From: Blastocatellia bacterium UBA7656
GTDB lineage: Bacteria > Acidobacteriota > Blastocatellia > UBA7656
Assembly (NCBI GenBank): GCA_002483445.1
Contig: DLHY01000043.1
Coordinates: forward strand, 1 to 63,523
DNA: 63,523 nt
Direction of reading: 5' to 3'
The notes beneath the pieces are model-generated. The model saw nothing but the letters and a program-made list of their open reading frames with translations, ran no database searches and was not told the DNA's origin. Positions 25,217 to 34,497 of this stretch are shown here, one piece after another; within the stretch, counting starts at the first letter, position 1; each line of letters opens with the position of its first letter. The position numbers and the translations under genes were made by a program.

Positions 25217-25260
25217 TTGTCATGCGCGGCATCGCTGTTTATCAGTAACTCCTCAGCCTA

Positions 25261-25466
25261 TCGAGCCGCGTTAGCGGCTGGTTGAGTTTAGCCGTGTACT
25301 TCAGTGCACGGACTGGCACGAACAGGAATCCGCGTCGCGTGAGCGACGATTGAGTTCTCTCGATAAAAGATTCAACCGTCGCTCACGCGACGAGATGGCT
25401 ATCGCTTTCGATTCACCGTGCACTGAAGTACACGGCTAAATTCAGGTCGCCGCATACGCGGCTGAG
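25261..25466. repeat. Nested inverted-repeat array
   Basis: Three concentric palindromes: GCCGCGTTAGCGGC near 25265 versus a GCCGCATACGCGGC-like right end near 25449; TTTAGCCGTGTACTTCAGTG-type 25-bp arms, perfect, at 25287-25311 and 25416-25440; and 16-bp CGTCGCGTGAGCGACG arms at 25333-25348 and 25377-25392. Each arm is itself nearly palindromic. It lies between dxs and the MazF-type module. Confidence 0.9.
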
Positions 25467-25495
25467 TAATTACGTTTATTAAAGGCATTATCTGC

Positions 25496-25693
25496 ATGTC
25501 AACATCAGCGCAAAATCTTCTTGATTCTTTCGACCTCCTGCCGGAGGAAGAAAAACGAGAAGTGGCATACGAGATTATTCGTCGCGTTCTGAGTCTTGAT
25601 TTGCCGCCGCTCTCAAATGATGAGCTTGTTTCAGGCGTAGAAGAGATTTTCATTGAGATGGACAGACGAGAACGAGAGAATGAGCAACCCTGA
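25496..25693 (+). CDS. Probable antitoxin of the MazF-type module
   Basis: 65 residues, acidic, with the pattern AQNLLDSFDLLPEEEKREVAYEIIRRVLSLDLPPLSNDELV seen in small addiction-module proteins. It overlaps the start of the MazF-like gene by 14 nt, which implies coupled translation. No clear DNA-binding motif. Confidence 0.75.
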   Translation: MSTSAQNLLDSFDLLPEEEKREVAYEIIRRVLSLDLPPLSNDELVSGVEEIFIEMDRRERENEQP

Positions 25694-25994
25694 CCGTGGA
25701 GAGGTATGGATGGTTGATCTTGGCTTTGTGGCAAAGATACGCCCTTGCCTCGTCATCAGCATCCCGGCGCTTGATCAGGATCGCGCGCTTGTGACGCTAG
25801 TGCCTCACACAACCAGTCCAAGAGGTTCTCGATTCGAGGTAAGCTTCAAAGTAGATTTTCTTCGCGCAGGAGCGTTTGATGCGCAAAGCCTTGTGACTAT
25901 CCCACACGCGAAATTGATGAGGAAATTAGGCGATCTTAAACCAGATCAACTTTCTTTGATCGAAGACGCGGTGTGTTTCTGGTTGGGGCTGTGA
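25680..25994 (+). CDS. MazF/PemK-family mRNA interferase toxin
   Basis: 104 residues with the family start DRGEVWMVDLGFVAKIRPCLVIS and later VPHTTSPRGSRFEV, QSLVTIPHAKLMRKLGDL. Such toxins cleave mRNA at short sequences. The ATG at 25680 is used because the family begins just before RGEVW. It forms a module with the preceding small gene. Confidence 0.88.
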   Translation: MSNPDRGEVWMVDLGFVAKIRPCLVISIPALDQDRALVTLVPHTTSPRGSRFEVSFKVDFLRAGAFDAQSLVTIPHAKLMRKLGDLKPDQLSLIEDAVCFWLGL

Positions 25995-26040
25995 GGCTGC
26001 ACATTTCTACCTTAGGTTCGGACATCAAGGGGAGGCAGGT

Positions 26041-27027
26041 ATGAAAACAGTGATCGTTCTGCTGGCGGCTCTTCTGCTCGTCGCTTCTGCATCGGCGCAA
26101 TCTCAAGACGATGCACTGAAGGAAGCTTCTCAACTCAGCCTTCAGGTTGTGAAACTCCACAACGAAGGCAAGTATGAAGAGGCGCTGCCGATGGCAAAGC
26201 GCGCTGTGGAGATAAGAGAAAGCCTGCTTGGAAAAGAAGACCCGCTCGTGGCCGACGCGCTTTCGAATCTCGGCGCTGTGATGATGGCGATGAAAAATTA
26301 TGGCGGCGCGCAATCGCAATATGAAAAAGCATTGTCAATTTACGAGAAGGCGTATGGCGAAACCAGCCTGAAAGTTTGCGGCGCGCTCGACAACCTCGGA
26401 TGGTTGAATTACGCAGCAAACAACAACAGCAAAGCGGAGAACCTGTTTCAACGATCACTCGCTATAAAAGAAAAAAACCTCGGCCCGGATCACGCTGAAG
26501 TAGCGCAGGCTGTCGAAACCCTCGCCCGCTTTTATCAAAGAACTGGCAAGTACGACAAAAGCATCTCTCTTTACAAACGCATCGTAGCGATGTGGGAAAA
26601 GCTGCCGGGAAACAATCAGATCAAAGCGGCTGATGCTCTTGAGCAGTGCGCGTGCGTGATGCGGCTGAATCGGCAGGAGATGGAAGCGAACAAGCTTGAT
26701 ATGCAGTCATCTGCGATTCGATTCCGCGCTGGTGTTCGTCCCGACGGCGTCAACATTCCCTTCCCTGCTAATGTGAGAAATGCTGTGCGTACAGAAACTC
26801 CTGTATATCCTCCTGCGGCAAAAAGCGCGCGCATAACGGGAGCCATAGTCATCGAGGTAATCATAGACGCAACCGGCAAGGTAACGGACGCAAAAGTGAA
26901 ATGCGGCGCTGACATCTTCGCTCAGGCCGCGCTTGAAGCCGCGCGCAAATGGCGTTTCGAACCCCTTAAATCTCCGGGCGCTCCGGCAAAGACCATGACT
27001 TCAATCACCTTCAACTTCAGGCCATAG
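26041..27027 (+). CDS. Exported TPR protein with TonB C-terminal domain
   Basis: 328 residues. A cleavable signal ends ASASAQ. Residues ~25-200 are kinesin-light-chain-like TPR repeats (YEEALPMAKRAVEIRESLLGKEDPLVADALSNLGAVMMA; NNNSKAENLFQRSLAIKEKNLGPDHAEVAQAVETLA). The last ~90 residues are a TonB C-terminal fold (VYPPAAKSARITGAIVIEVIIDATGKVTDAKVKCG..ALEAARKWRFEP). AAGGGGAGG lies just upstream of the ATG. A periplasmic scaffold or energy-coupling role is plausible, partner unknown. Confidence 0.85.
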   Translation: MKTVIVLLAALLLVASASAQSQDDALKEASQLSLQVVKLHNEGKYEEALPMAKRAVEIRESLLGKEDPLVADALSNLGAVMMAMKNYGGAQSQYEKALSIYEKAYGETSLKVCGALDNLGWLNYAANNNSKAENLFQRSLAIKEKNLGPDHAEVAQAVETLARFYQRTGKYDKSISLYKRIVAMWEKLPGNNQIKAADALEQCACVMRLNRQEMEANKLDMQSSAIRFRAGVRPDGVNIPFPANVRNAVRTETPVYPPAAKSARITGAIVIEVIIDATGKVTDAKVKCGADIFAQAALEAARKWRFEPLKSPGAPAKTMTSITFNFRP

Positions 27028-27029
27028 CC

Positions 27030-27722
27030 TCACTGCGTTTCGCGTCGCGGCTGCGGGCTGGTCTCCTCGAAAAACTGGGTCGTGTGTTCGGTGACGCTCG
27101 GCATCGGCTCTTCGAGCGATGCGAAGCCTGATGTCGTCCGCTCTGGTTCCGGCTGCGGCGGAGGGAGAAATTTCTCGGCCAGCTTCGACAGCGATTCGCC
27201 GAAGAACGCGGCGTAAATTATCTGCGCCACGCCTTTCAACACAGGTATCAACCCGATCATCCAGAGCAGACTCATAAGCGTTGCGAGTCCGCGAATCTGC
27301 TGCCCCGCAGCCGCTTCAATGTCGGCAATCGTGCCTTCGTTGATCATCACCCGGCCAATGTAGTAAAGCAGGAAGCCGAGGCCCGCGCCTGTAAACAGAC
27401 TGATGAGTCCGTGCTTCAGATTGTGCTGCCACGAGTAAGGAAGCCAGTCTTTCGGGCGGGGCAACTGACGCTCTCGCTCACGCTTTTGACGGTTCGCAAC
27501 ATTCTCTTTGCTCTTCCAGTCGCCTTTCACCATGATTCCGGCTTTCATATTATTGACGAATTCCGTCGCGTTGCGCTTGAGAGCTTCGACATCGATGCCG
27601 AACTGAGAGAGCGTGTCATCGCTGCGATTGATGGCGTCCGAGACAAGCTGCATATTGGTTCCGCACGCCTTGCAAAACTTCTGGCCTTCGATCACTTCGC
27701 TGCTGCACTTTGGACAAAACAT
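27030..27722 (-). CDS. Zinc-ribbon membrane protein
   Basis: 230 residues from the ATG at 27722 (AGGTGA upstream). The first 25 residues are a zinc ribbon, MFCPKCSSEVIEGQKFCKACG (CPxC and CxAC pairs). Two membrane segments follow: LISLFTGAGLGFLLYYIGRVM (~105-125) and ATLMSLLWMIGLIPVLKGVAQII (~148-170). The C-terminus is Pro/Glu/Thr-rich. This is a common form of uncharacterised bacterial protein; function unknown. Stops converge with the TPR gene, 2 bp apart. Confidence 0.75.
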   Translation of the reverse strand: MFCPKCSSEVIEGQKFCKACGTNMQLVSDAINRSDDTLSQFGIDVEALKRNATEFVNNMKAGIMVKGDWKSKENVANRQKRERERQLPRPKDWLPYSWQHNLKHGLISLFTGAGLGFLLYYIGRVMINEGTIADIEAAAGQQIRGLATLMSLLWMIGLIPVLKGVAQIIYAAFFGESLSKLAEKFLPPPQPEPERTTSGFASLEEPMPSVTEHTTQFFEETSPQPRRETQ

Positions 27723-28273
27723 CGCTTCACCTCGCCTCAGTGTTTCAACGGTCACAGCTTACTGCCGTTGGCTGATGGTTACAAGCCCTGAGATCGCAGG
27801 CCGACTGCCTGCCAGTCTCACGCATTCGGCATCGCTCGATACCTGAAGCCTTGCACGCTGGAAGCGTGCGCCCCCAGGCTTATACGGAAACTGTAGCGCG
27901 AGAGTTTATGCTGAGTCACTACTGGATGCGTTGATAGCTGAATCTCTCAAAGCTCCAATCCTGTGTAGAAAAATGGCTTGAATCATCAAAACGCAGATTG
28001 TGCAACTCAACCTGATCGAGATGTCGTCAGACTTGCTCATCCGGGTTCGGTTGTGGCGCATAGTGCTGCGATTCAGCGCGAACCGCAGACGGCTTAACCT
28101 GCAAGACAATGGGAAATAGTCAAAAGGCAAAGGTGAGTCAAAGGTCTGACTCACTTTTGCCTTTCAGTTTATCATCAGGGCGACTTCTGCTCCGTCAATC
28201 ATCCGGCGCGGAGCCGAATGCAGAAGCTATGGAGATGCTACTGTATCACTTCGCGCCCTCGAACGATTGCGCT
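27723..28273. other. Intergenic region with a long hairpin
   Basis: Contains GCACGCTGGAAGCGTGC near 27854-27870 and, at 28123-28164, an 18-bp inverted repeat (AAAGGCAAAGGTGAGTCA, 6-nt loop, one mismatch), another short-unit element. ORFs here are not convincing. Confidence 0.6.
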
Positions 28274-29707
28274 TCACGGCGCGGTGACTTTGGTGCATTT
28301 GCCGTCGCCGTTGGTTATCTTCAACTCGCATCCTGAAGCACACGCTTCCCGGATGCTCTGCCCATTCGTCAGGCTCCCTTTTTGAATCACTTTCCTGCTT
28401 GTCACGCTCGGCGATTTGTTGAAGCCCACTCCGTTGGCCGTGATCGTCAGTCCCCCGACGAATCCGTTGCCCTTGATCTTCATCTTGCCGCTGATCGAGA
28501 TGCTTGTGACTTCAGGCCCGCCCACGCATTCCTCGACAGGTGGCGGCGTCGCTTCCACCGTGTCGGTGAAGATGAAGGCGTCATCGGTCACATTGTTGGG
28601 GTTGACCGTGCCGCCGAAGATGAGGATTCTGGCGGTGTGTGGACTCGTCGCCTGCACCTCGGAGGGCGTGACTCCTGTTGCGGGTGTCAGGTTGACGAGC
28701 GCCGCACTGCCGCTCTCGAACCCCGCAGGAAATTTCTCCTCGAGTTTGCGGATGGTGAAGGTGTTGTCGGCTTTGAACTCAATCTTGATGGCGTCATCGA
28801 GCCGTTGAAAATTCGCGCCTCTGCCGCCGAACAGGTAGAGGCTGTTGCCTGCCTGCACGAATGCCGAGTGGCTACGCTTAATCAGCGCCTCATTGACTTG
28901 AGGGCTGATCTCGCCCTCTGTACTCCCGGCATCGAAAACCAATTTCCAGGTGTTCGCTGTGGTGTCGTATTCGAGTACCTTATCGGAGAGTCCCATTTCG
29001 TTTCTGCCGCCGACGACATAGATTTTGTCATTGAACGATGCCACTGCGGCATCTACGAGACCGAATGGCATCTCCGCCAGCCGCGTCCAGATACCCGTTG
29101 CGGGGTTGAGTTTACAAATGGTCTTGAGGAAGTTGGGGCCACTCCCCGAAGAGGCTCCCAGCCCGCCGATGGCAAAGATCGGGGCGTCGTTGGAAACAAT
29201 GCCTGAACCAGCGAGGCTCACACCGCTGCGGTTTTGGCACGCCGCATCGCCGCCCGTCGGAAAGGATGACCAGCGCCTACTTATCGGGTCAAAGGTTAAG
29301 GCATCGGAATTGAAACCGACGCCTTCGACCACTCCGAAGAGGTTGACGATCTTGCCATTATGAACCACGCTGTTGGAAAATTTCACCTTCTTTGGCTCTT
29401 CGTTTAGCGGTCTTATTTCATTGAATTGGACTGCTCCCTCATTGAATTGCCAGACGTCATTGAATAAGCCCTGCGGGACGATTTCACTGGTGGCTCGTAT
29501 GCCGGATGTAGCAAAGTTGCCGTCATTGCCGCCGAGCAGGATGACTTTTCCACCCGCGTTTACCAGCGCGTGACCTGAGCGCGCCGGGGGCTTCGTGCCA
29601 CTCAACTCGATCTTTTGCAGCGTCTGAGCCGCAACCTCCCCGATGGCAAATAGAGCGATGAGTAAGATAAATATCAGCTTGATTTTCAGTAACGATACGA
29701 CGTTCAT
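28274..29707 (-). CDS. Secreted Kelch-repeat protein
   Basis: 477 residues. The signal peptide LIFILLIALFAIGEVAAQ is followed by Kelch-type repeats, for example PPARSGHALVNAGGKVILLGG, IYVVGGRNEMGLSDKVLEYDTTANTWK and SHSAFVQAGNSLYLFGGR, which should form a beta-propeller. The end (~395-477) looks like an IPT/TIG-like domain with four Cys (ECVGGPEVTSISISGKMKIKGNGF; CASGCELKITNGDGKC). No enzyme motif; probably extracellular binding. It is the first of a run of minus-strand genes next to a two-component system. Confidence 0.82.
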   Translation of the reverse strand: MNVVSLLKIKLIFILLIALFAIGEVAAQTLQKIELSGTKPPARSGHALVNAGGKVILLGGNDGNFATSGIRATSEIVPQGLFNDVWQFNEGAVQFNEIRPLNEEPKKVKFSNSVVHNGKIVNLFGVVEGVGFNSDALTFDPISRRWSSFPTGGDAACQNRSGVSLAGSGIVSNDAPIFAIGGLGASSGSGPNFLKTICKLNPATGIWTRLAEMPFGLVDAAVASFNDKIYVVGGRNEMGLSDKVLEYDTTANTWKLVFDAGSTEGEISPQVNEALIKRSHSAFVQAGNSLYLFGGRGANFQRLDDAIKIEFKADNTFTIRKLEEKFPAGFESGSAALVNLTPATGVTPSEVQATSPHTARILIFGGTVNPNNVTDDAFIFTDTVEATPPPVEECVGGPEVTSISISGKMKIKGNGFVGGLTITANGVGFNKSPSVTSRKVIQKGSLTNGQSIREACASGCELKITNGDGKCTKVTAP

Positions 29708-29747
29708 TTCATTTCTCCTGTTCTAACGATTTATTTTCGAGATCACT

Positions 29748-30131
29748 TCATTTCTCCATCTCTTGCGACTTGATAGAGAAGCCTTCGATTACCGCCAAAA
29801 GCTCCTCAAACAGCCGCTCTTTTGACAAACAGGCATCGGCGCAAAGATGATTCCGGCTCAGATAAATCTGGTGTCCGTGCAGGGTATAAAGGATCAAAGG
29901 CAAGTCCGGATTATTCTTTTTGATAATCTCGCCTGCCTTGATTCCGCTTAACCTCGGCATATTGATGTCCATGATGACGAGTTGAGGATGAAGACGCTCA
30001 ACGAATTCAAGCGCCTCTTCGCCGTCGGCAGCTTCGCCTATGACCTCAACCGCTCTTGCTCCCTCAAGGTAACTTCTCAAAGTTCGCCTGAAGAACGAGT
30101 GGTCATCTACAATGAGCGCCGTGATTGCCAT
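29748..30131 (-). CDS. Stand-alone response-regulator receiver
   Basis: 127 residues, a receiver domain only: ALIVDDHSF with the acidic pair, phospho-acceptor Asp55 in VIMDINMPRLSG, and a switch Thr in ILYTLHG. In the place of the usual Lys it has DACLSKERL. No output domain. Could act as a phosphate sink or partner for the neighbouring histidine kinase. Confidence 0.85.
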   Translation of the reverse strand: MAITALIVDDHSFFRRTLRSYLEGARAVEVIGEAADGEEALEFVERLHPQLVIMDINMPRLSGIKAGEIIKKNNPDLPLILYTLHGHQIYLSRNHLCADACLSKERLFEELLAVIEGFSIKSQEMEK

Positions 30132-30159
30132 AACTGGCAATTATCGTGAGAATAGGGAA

Positions 30160-30480
30160 ATTTGGAATCGGGCAGCGCGGGTATTTTTTGTCAGGTGAAT
30201 ACTGTATTTTTTTTGTCAGGTGGGTTGTGTACTCAGAAGTGGTTTGGAAATTCCATCCTTTGCGCCGAAGGTGCAAACAGAAGGTAGCCAGTGGCAAGCG
30301 CAGCGCCGCCTCTGGTTGAAAGGCGACCTGAATTCGCGCTCTGAAAGAGCGCCACAAGTTCTTGGCGCATCTTCAATGCGCCGAATGCTTGGCTTGCCAG
30401 TCCAGACGTTTCACGTCTGGCTACCTTCTTTGTGCCGCTTCGCGGCTCATAAAGAATTTTCAAACAGTTTCTCAAAAGAA
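30160..30480. repeat. Palindrome-rich intergenic block
   Basis: TTTTTGTCAGGTG is repeated directly at 30184 and 30211. Then AGAAGGTAGCCAG (near 30280) and CTGGCTACCTTCT (near 30418) bracket several small hairpins, including GCGCC/GGCGC, GGCGCAT/ATGCGCC and AGACGT-ttc-ACGTCT. No gene is supported. Confidence 0.7.
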
Positions 30481-30495
30481 ATTTCAAACAATTTC

Positions 30496-31128
30496 TCAAT
30501 CACGTCGGTTTTCGAGCAAGCCGTTTTCAATCGCATAGCGGACAAGCTCGGCTGTGGTGTGCAGGTCGAGCGCTTGCATAATGCGCGCGCGGTGAGTCTC
30601 AACAGTCTTTATGCTGATGAAGAGTTTTTCGGCGGTCTGCCGGTTGGTTAAACCTTTGGCAATGAGCGAGAGCACTTCGCGTTCTCGTCTGGTCAGCGGT
30701 TCATTTTCTTTGCGGCGTTCTCCTGCTTTCAATACACCTGCCATAAGCGAAGGACTGATGAAGGTTCCTCCGCGCGCCACCGAGCGCAAAGCATAGATCA
30801 GGTCTTCGAAGGCATTATCTTTAAGCACATATCCGTGCGCCCCGGCTTGCATCGCTTTGCTTGCCGCGTCCGGTTCGTTGTGCATGGTAAGCAACAGAAT
30901 TTTTGTCGCAAGGCTCTGGCTGCGAACCTTTTGGGCGACTTCCAATCCGCCTGTTGGCATAGAGAGGTCTAGTATGGCTATGTCTGGTTGCATCTCGCAG
31001 ATCAGCTTCCAAGCCTGCTGCCCGTCGGCTGCTTCTCCTGCAACCGTAATGTCTTCGACTGCTCCCAACAGTTGACTGAGTCCTTGTCGGAATATCGTAT
31101 GGTCATCTGCGATTATGACTTTAATCAT
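30496..31128 (-). CDS. NarL/LuxR-family response regulator
   Basis: 210 residues. Receiver (1-125) with Asp54 in AILDLSMPTGG and Lys in VLKDNAFEDL; LuxR-type helix-turn-helix (~145-205) PLTRREREVLSLIAKGLTNRQTAEKLFISIKTVETHRARIMQALDL. The ATG at 31128 has GGAGG 9 nt upstream and overlaps the kinase stop by 8 nt, so the pair is co-translated and should be cognate. Confidence 0.93.
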   Translation of the reverse strand: MIKVIIADDHTIFRQGLSQLLGAVEDITVAGEAADGQQAWKLICEMQPDIAILDLSMPTGGLEVAQKVRSQSLATKILLLTMHNEPDAASKAMQAGAHGYVLKDNAFEDLIYALRSVARGGTFISPSLMAGVLKAGERRKENEPLTRREREVLSLIAKGLTNRQTAEKLFISIKTVETHRARIMQALDLHTTAELVRYAIENGLLENRRD

Positions 31129-32938
31129 TGAGCGGCACCTCCACGCGAATCGTCGTCCCATTTCCCGGAGAGCTTTTCAAATCAAAGACGCCGCCGAGCA
31201 ACTCCGCTCGCTCACGAATGGTGGAAAGCCCCAACCCCTGCTTATTGTCCGTCGCTTCGGATACGTCAAATCCTTTGCCGTCGTCTTTAATCAATAAGCA
31301 TAGCCTTTGCCCTACGGTTCTGAGGCTGACATCAACAATTCTGCCGTCAGCGTGCTTGCCTATATTGCTCAAAGCCTCTTGATAAATTCTAAACAGATGC
31401 TCTTTGACTTTGGGGCTGGCTGCAAGTGAATCCGCCGCGTCAACACGAACTTCTATGCCTGACTTGTCTTGAAACTGTTTTCCATACCAGTTAAACGCAT
31501 CGCCTATCTCAACCTCCTCAAGAAACGAGGGACGCAGACCCACCGCAATCTGGCGCAGTTCTTCGATGGAGTTTGACACTTCTGAAATCAATTTTGGAAG
31601 CCAGCCTTGAGTGATTTGCTCACCGCTCTGCGTCCTGGCATTCATCATCTGTAGGTTCAGTTTTATAGCCATCATAGACTGCCCCAGCCCGTCGTGAATA
31701 TCGCGCGCCAGCCTCTTCCTTTCCTCTTCGTGCGCGATCAGGACTTTTTCCGACACCGTCCGCAGGCTCTTTTGAAGGCGGGAGAACCTTGCAGCCCTGG
31801 CATACATGAGGAAAGTCGCAAGCCATCCAATTGCATAGTAAGACAACAAAATTCCTTGAACGCGCTGAAAGTTACTGGGACCGGCAAGCTCGATGATCCC
31901 CCCCACAATCATCCCCACAATGCCTATAAGGATCGGTCCTGCCTCGTGCATCTTTCTCAAGTAGGCTCTGATGCTGAGAAACAATACAAGAACAGCTATG
32001 GGGATGTAAGCCAGCGTCAGCACATCTGCCACGATCAAAAACTGTTCAAGCCCCGGCAGTACGGCAAGGCTCAAAGCTAAAAGCAGGCACAGTGCAAGCA
32101 GCGCCTTGATTATGGTAGTCATTCTTTCCTGATACCAGTGCATCAGGAACATTAGAAAGCAGGCGGGCTGCAAGGCTACGATAATCGTCAGTATGCGCTC
32201 GGCGAGAAATGTCCGCAGTCCCGTCCCGTAAAAGATGCGACTGTCGAGTGTGAAATCGCCCCAGATTAACAGCAGGCACAAGGACGCATACAAAGATTCT
32301 CGTTCGCTCGCTGCGCGGCTGTAGAGAAAGAATGGATAGATGAAGGCAAAAGCAAAGAACGCTATGAAGCCTGCCTCCAGAGCAATCGTGGTCTTTTCCC
32401 TGTTGAGCTTGCTGACAATCAGTTGGCTGAAATCACCGATAGCAACCGGACCCTCAACGATGCCGCCATCATAGTAAACATTCAGCACTCTCACGGCGAG
32501 GACGTTCTCCTTGCCGACTTTCAATAGATAGTCGGGCAGGCGATAGAGACGCTCAATCGGAGCGATTGTATATTGGCTGGCGATAACGCCTTCACCTCCT
32601 ACCTTCACGCCGTTCAAAAACACCTCGTCGGCGTTGCCAATCAGTCCGAGCGCGATAGCCGTCTGGCGGTGGGCGATATCTTCGGTTGCGACAAAACGAA
32701 TTCTGTACCAGCCTATCCCGCCCCTGACCTCTATGCCTTGAGACTGCCAGCTTCCCGGCACTCGAACTTGTTGCCAATCGGAGTCGTCGAAATCCGGTGA
32801 GGCCCACGCCGCGTCGTCGCCCGACGAGAATTTGTGAGAGCCTTCGAGCGAGATTTGATCGCCTGATGCCGCCGCTTCAGTGACGAGCAGGAGACATACG
32901 CAGAGCAGGGGTAACACTATGGTATAGAATACGCGCAT
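31121..32938 (-). CDS. Sensor histidine kinase, 7TM-type with sugar-binding-like sensor
   Basis: 605 residues. A signal peptide is followed by a periplasmic domain (~30-175) like the jelly-roll of glycoside hydrolase family 2 (WASPDFDDSDWQQVRVPGSWQSQGIEV; LNGVKVGGEG). About seven membrane helices follow (187-380). The cytoplasmic part is HisKA_3, with His415 in RLARDIHDGLGQSMMAIKLNLQ, and an ATPase (LLIKDDGKGFDV; GLGLSTIRERAELLGG). It likely senses an extracellular carbohydrate or related ligand and phosphorylates the adjacent NarL-type regulator. Confidence 0.9.
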   Translation of the reverse strand: MRVFYTIVLPLLCVCLLLVTEAAASGDQISLEGSHKFSSGDDAAWASPDFDDSDWQQVRVPGSWQSQGIEVRGGIGWYRIRFVATEDIAHRQTAIALGLIGNADEVFLNGVKVGGEGVIASQYTIAPIERLYRLPDYLLKVGKENVLAVRVLNVYYDGGIVEGPVAIGDFSQLIVSKLNREKTTIALEAGFIAFFAFAFIYPFFLYSRAASERESLYASLCLLLIWGDFTLDSRIFYGTGLRTFLAERILTIIVALQPACFLMFLMHWYQERMTTIIKALLALCLLLALSLAVLPGLEQFLIVADVLTLAYIPIAVLVLFLSIRAYLRKMHEAGPILIGIVGMIVGGIIELAGPSNFQRVQGILLSYYAIGWLATFLMYARAARFSRLQKSLRTVSEKVLIAHEEERKRLARDIHDGLGQSMMAIKLNLQMMNARTQSGEQITQGWLPKLISEVSNSIEELRQIAVGLRPSFLEEVEIGDAFNWYGKQFQDKSGIEVRVDAADSLAASPKVKEHLFRIYQEALSNIGKHADGRIVDVSLRTVGQRLCLLIKDDGKGFDVSEATDNKQGLGLSTIRERAELLGGVFDLKSSPGNGTTIRVEVPLND

Positions 32939-33092
32939 AGCCGAGCGATGATGTTAGCTCAAACAGGCGCGGTAAAGAAAATTAAAACCCCGAATGGGCG
33001 ACTTCTTCCTGAAAGCCAAAGCGTTTGATTTCGACAGCACGCCAACAGCATTGCTCTTTCCCATTTCAGATTTAGGTATCAATGAGTCGATG

Positions 33093-33098
33093 TATAAT
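33093..33098 (+). promoter_or_regulatory. Candidate -10 box (TATAAT) of the murein-peptidase-like gene
   Basis: A consensus TATAAT with no good -35. Start of transcription would be near 33105, only a few bases before the ATG at 33109, so the mRNA may be almost leaderless. Confidence 0.35.
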
Positions 33099-33108
33099 CT
33101 ATGCTCAG

Positions 33109-34296
33109 ATGGCAATGCGGCTTGACGAAATTATATTGAGCGACAGAAAAACGCGCGTCACCCTGTCTTTCTGCTTTCTCGCCCTGCTCGCTGTCACGAT
33201 CTTCTTCATCAAACCCGGTCAGATATTCGCCCCCGCGCCCATCGTCGAAGTTATTCCCAAAGCTGATCCGTGGAAAGAAGCCGCTGACCGAGTGGCCGAA
33301 GACCGCGGCGAACCCATAGGGCGCGATGCCCGGGTCGTCGTCCCGCCGGAGCTTCGTCACTACAGCGACCGCCGTCGCTTCCTCGCCGTGCAGTCGGCGG
33401 AGTGCGAAGAGCAGAAATATGAGATACCTCACGACTACGCCGCTTTGATCGATTTAGTGCGTCGCGGTCAGCTAATCGAGATGGAACCGCTCGGCGCGGA
33501 TTACATACTCTACGGCGCAGGCGAGAGCGCGACCGAAGACATGATTACTCACTTCGACCGGGCGAGCGGCGAGGATATCCCGCTCCTTGAGAGCCGCGAC
33601 GAGTACGAAAACGAACACAATCGACTCGTCGAATCAATCGGAGAGCAGAAGCAGGCAGTCATCGATCTGCAACTGCAACTCCGGCGCGCAGCGAAAGACC
33701 GCGCTTTGCGAAAGGCTCTCGCGACACAACTGGCCGACGCGCGCCTCTCGCTTGAAAAGACGGTCAAAAAAGCTGACACGCTTGCCTTCTTTTACAAAGA
33801 CCCGCATCGATTGCGCGCATTGATGGCAGAGCGCGAGTTGATTTATGAATTCGCCAGTCAGTTCGGCGACAAGTCTTATGATCTGAGCGACCCGACAGAG
33901 CGGCGGCAGTTCAAGATTCGACTGCTCAGTTTTCTTCGCCCCGAGGCGAGTAAGGTGTTGATCGAGGTCGCCCGCGCATACAACGCGCAGTTCGCTCGCC
34001 CTCTGCCCGTCACATCGCTCGTGCGCTCGGAGCAGTATCAAAGGCTGTTGGGCGAAACCAATCCCAACGCCGCGCGCACGGCTGCGCCTCCGCACACGAC
34101 GGGGCTGGCTTTCGATGTTTATTATCGTTACATGACGGCAGCCGAACAGGACTGGCTGATGAGAGAAGTCGCGCAGTTAAAATCCAAAGGTCGCGTCGAG
34201 GCGCTCAGAGAGACGCGCGATCACATACACGTCTTCGTGTTCGCTGACTCTCGTCCGCCTGATGAGCGGCTGATACAAAAAGCTTTGGGGAAGTAG
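33109..34296 (+). CDS. Membrane-anchored DUF5715/M15-like peptidase
   Basis: 395 residues. One N-terminal membrane anchor (VTLSFCFLALLAVTIFFI), a coiled-coil region (~160-235; EYENEHNRLVESIGEQKQAVIDLQLQLRRAAKDRALRK), then a C-terminal domain with RPLPVTSLVRSEQYQRLLGETNPNAARTAAPPHTTGLAFDVYYR and TRDHIHVFVFAD. The H-x5-D and HxH pattern is that of LAS/M15 D-Ala-D-Ala peptidases, which suggests peptidoglycan cleavage. Its stop runs into a short-unit repeat. Confidence 0.75.
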   Translation: MAMRLDEIILSDRKTRVTLSFCFLALLAVTIFFIKPGQIFAPAPIVEVIPKADPWKEAADRVAEDRGEPIGRDARVVVPPELRHYSDRRRFLAVQSAECEEQKYEIPHDYAALIDLVRRGQLIEMEPLGADYILYGAGESATEDMITHFDRASGEDIPLLESRDEYENEHNRLVESIGEQKQAVIDLQLQLRRAAKDRALRKALATQLADARLSLEKTVKKADTLAFFYKDPHRLRALMAERELIYEFASQFGDKSYDLSDPTERRQFKIRLLSFLRPEASKVLIEVARAYNAQFARPLPVTSLVRSEQYQRLLGETNPNAARTAAPPHTTGLAFDVYYRYMTAAEQDWLMREVAQLKSKGRVEALRETRDHIHVFVFADSRPPDERLIQKALGK

Positions 34297-34492
34297 TCAG
34301 AAGTCAGGAGTCAGAAGTCAGAATGGAGAGTCGGGCGTCAGGCTCCGAATTTCTTTTCGATATGGGTAACGGTTGCAGGAAGAGGCTTGAGCCTGTAACG
34401 CAGTTTTTGATTCCTCAATACTTCTGTCTTCTGACTCCTGACTCCTGACTTCTGTCTTCTGACTCCTGACTTCTGTCTTCTGACTCCTTCTG
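34297..34492. repeat. Short-unit direct and inverted repeat (CAGAAGTCAGGAGT type)
   Basis: Left arm 34297-34322 (AGTCAGAAGTCAGGAGTC), right arm 34425-34490 with five or more inverse units (CTTCTGACTCCTGACT). It fills the gap between the murein-peptidase-like gene and tlyA. Confidence 0.9.
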
Positions 34493-34497
34493 TTCTT

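Noticed and set aside
25261..25466. CRISPR array
   Set aside because: Repeats are inverted and nested, not evenly spaced direct repeats; no cas genes.
27906..28336. Small ORFs around the 28.1-kb hairpin
   Set aside because: They are read through an inverted repeat and have no homology that I recognise.
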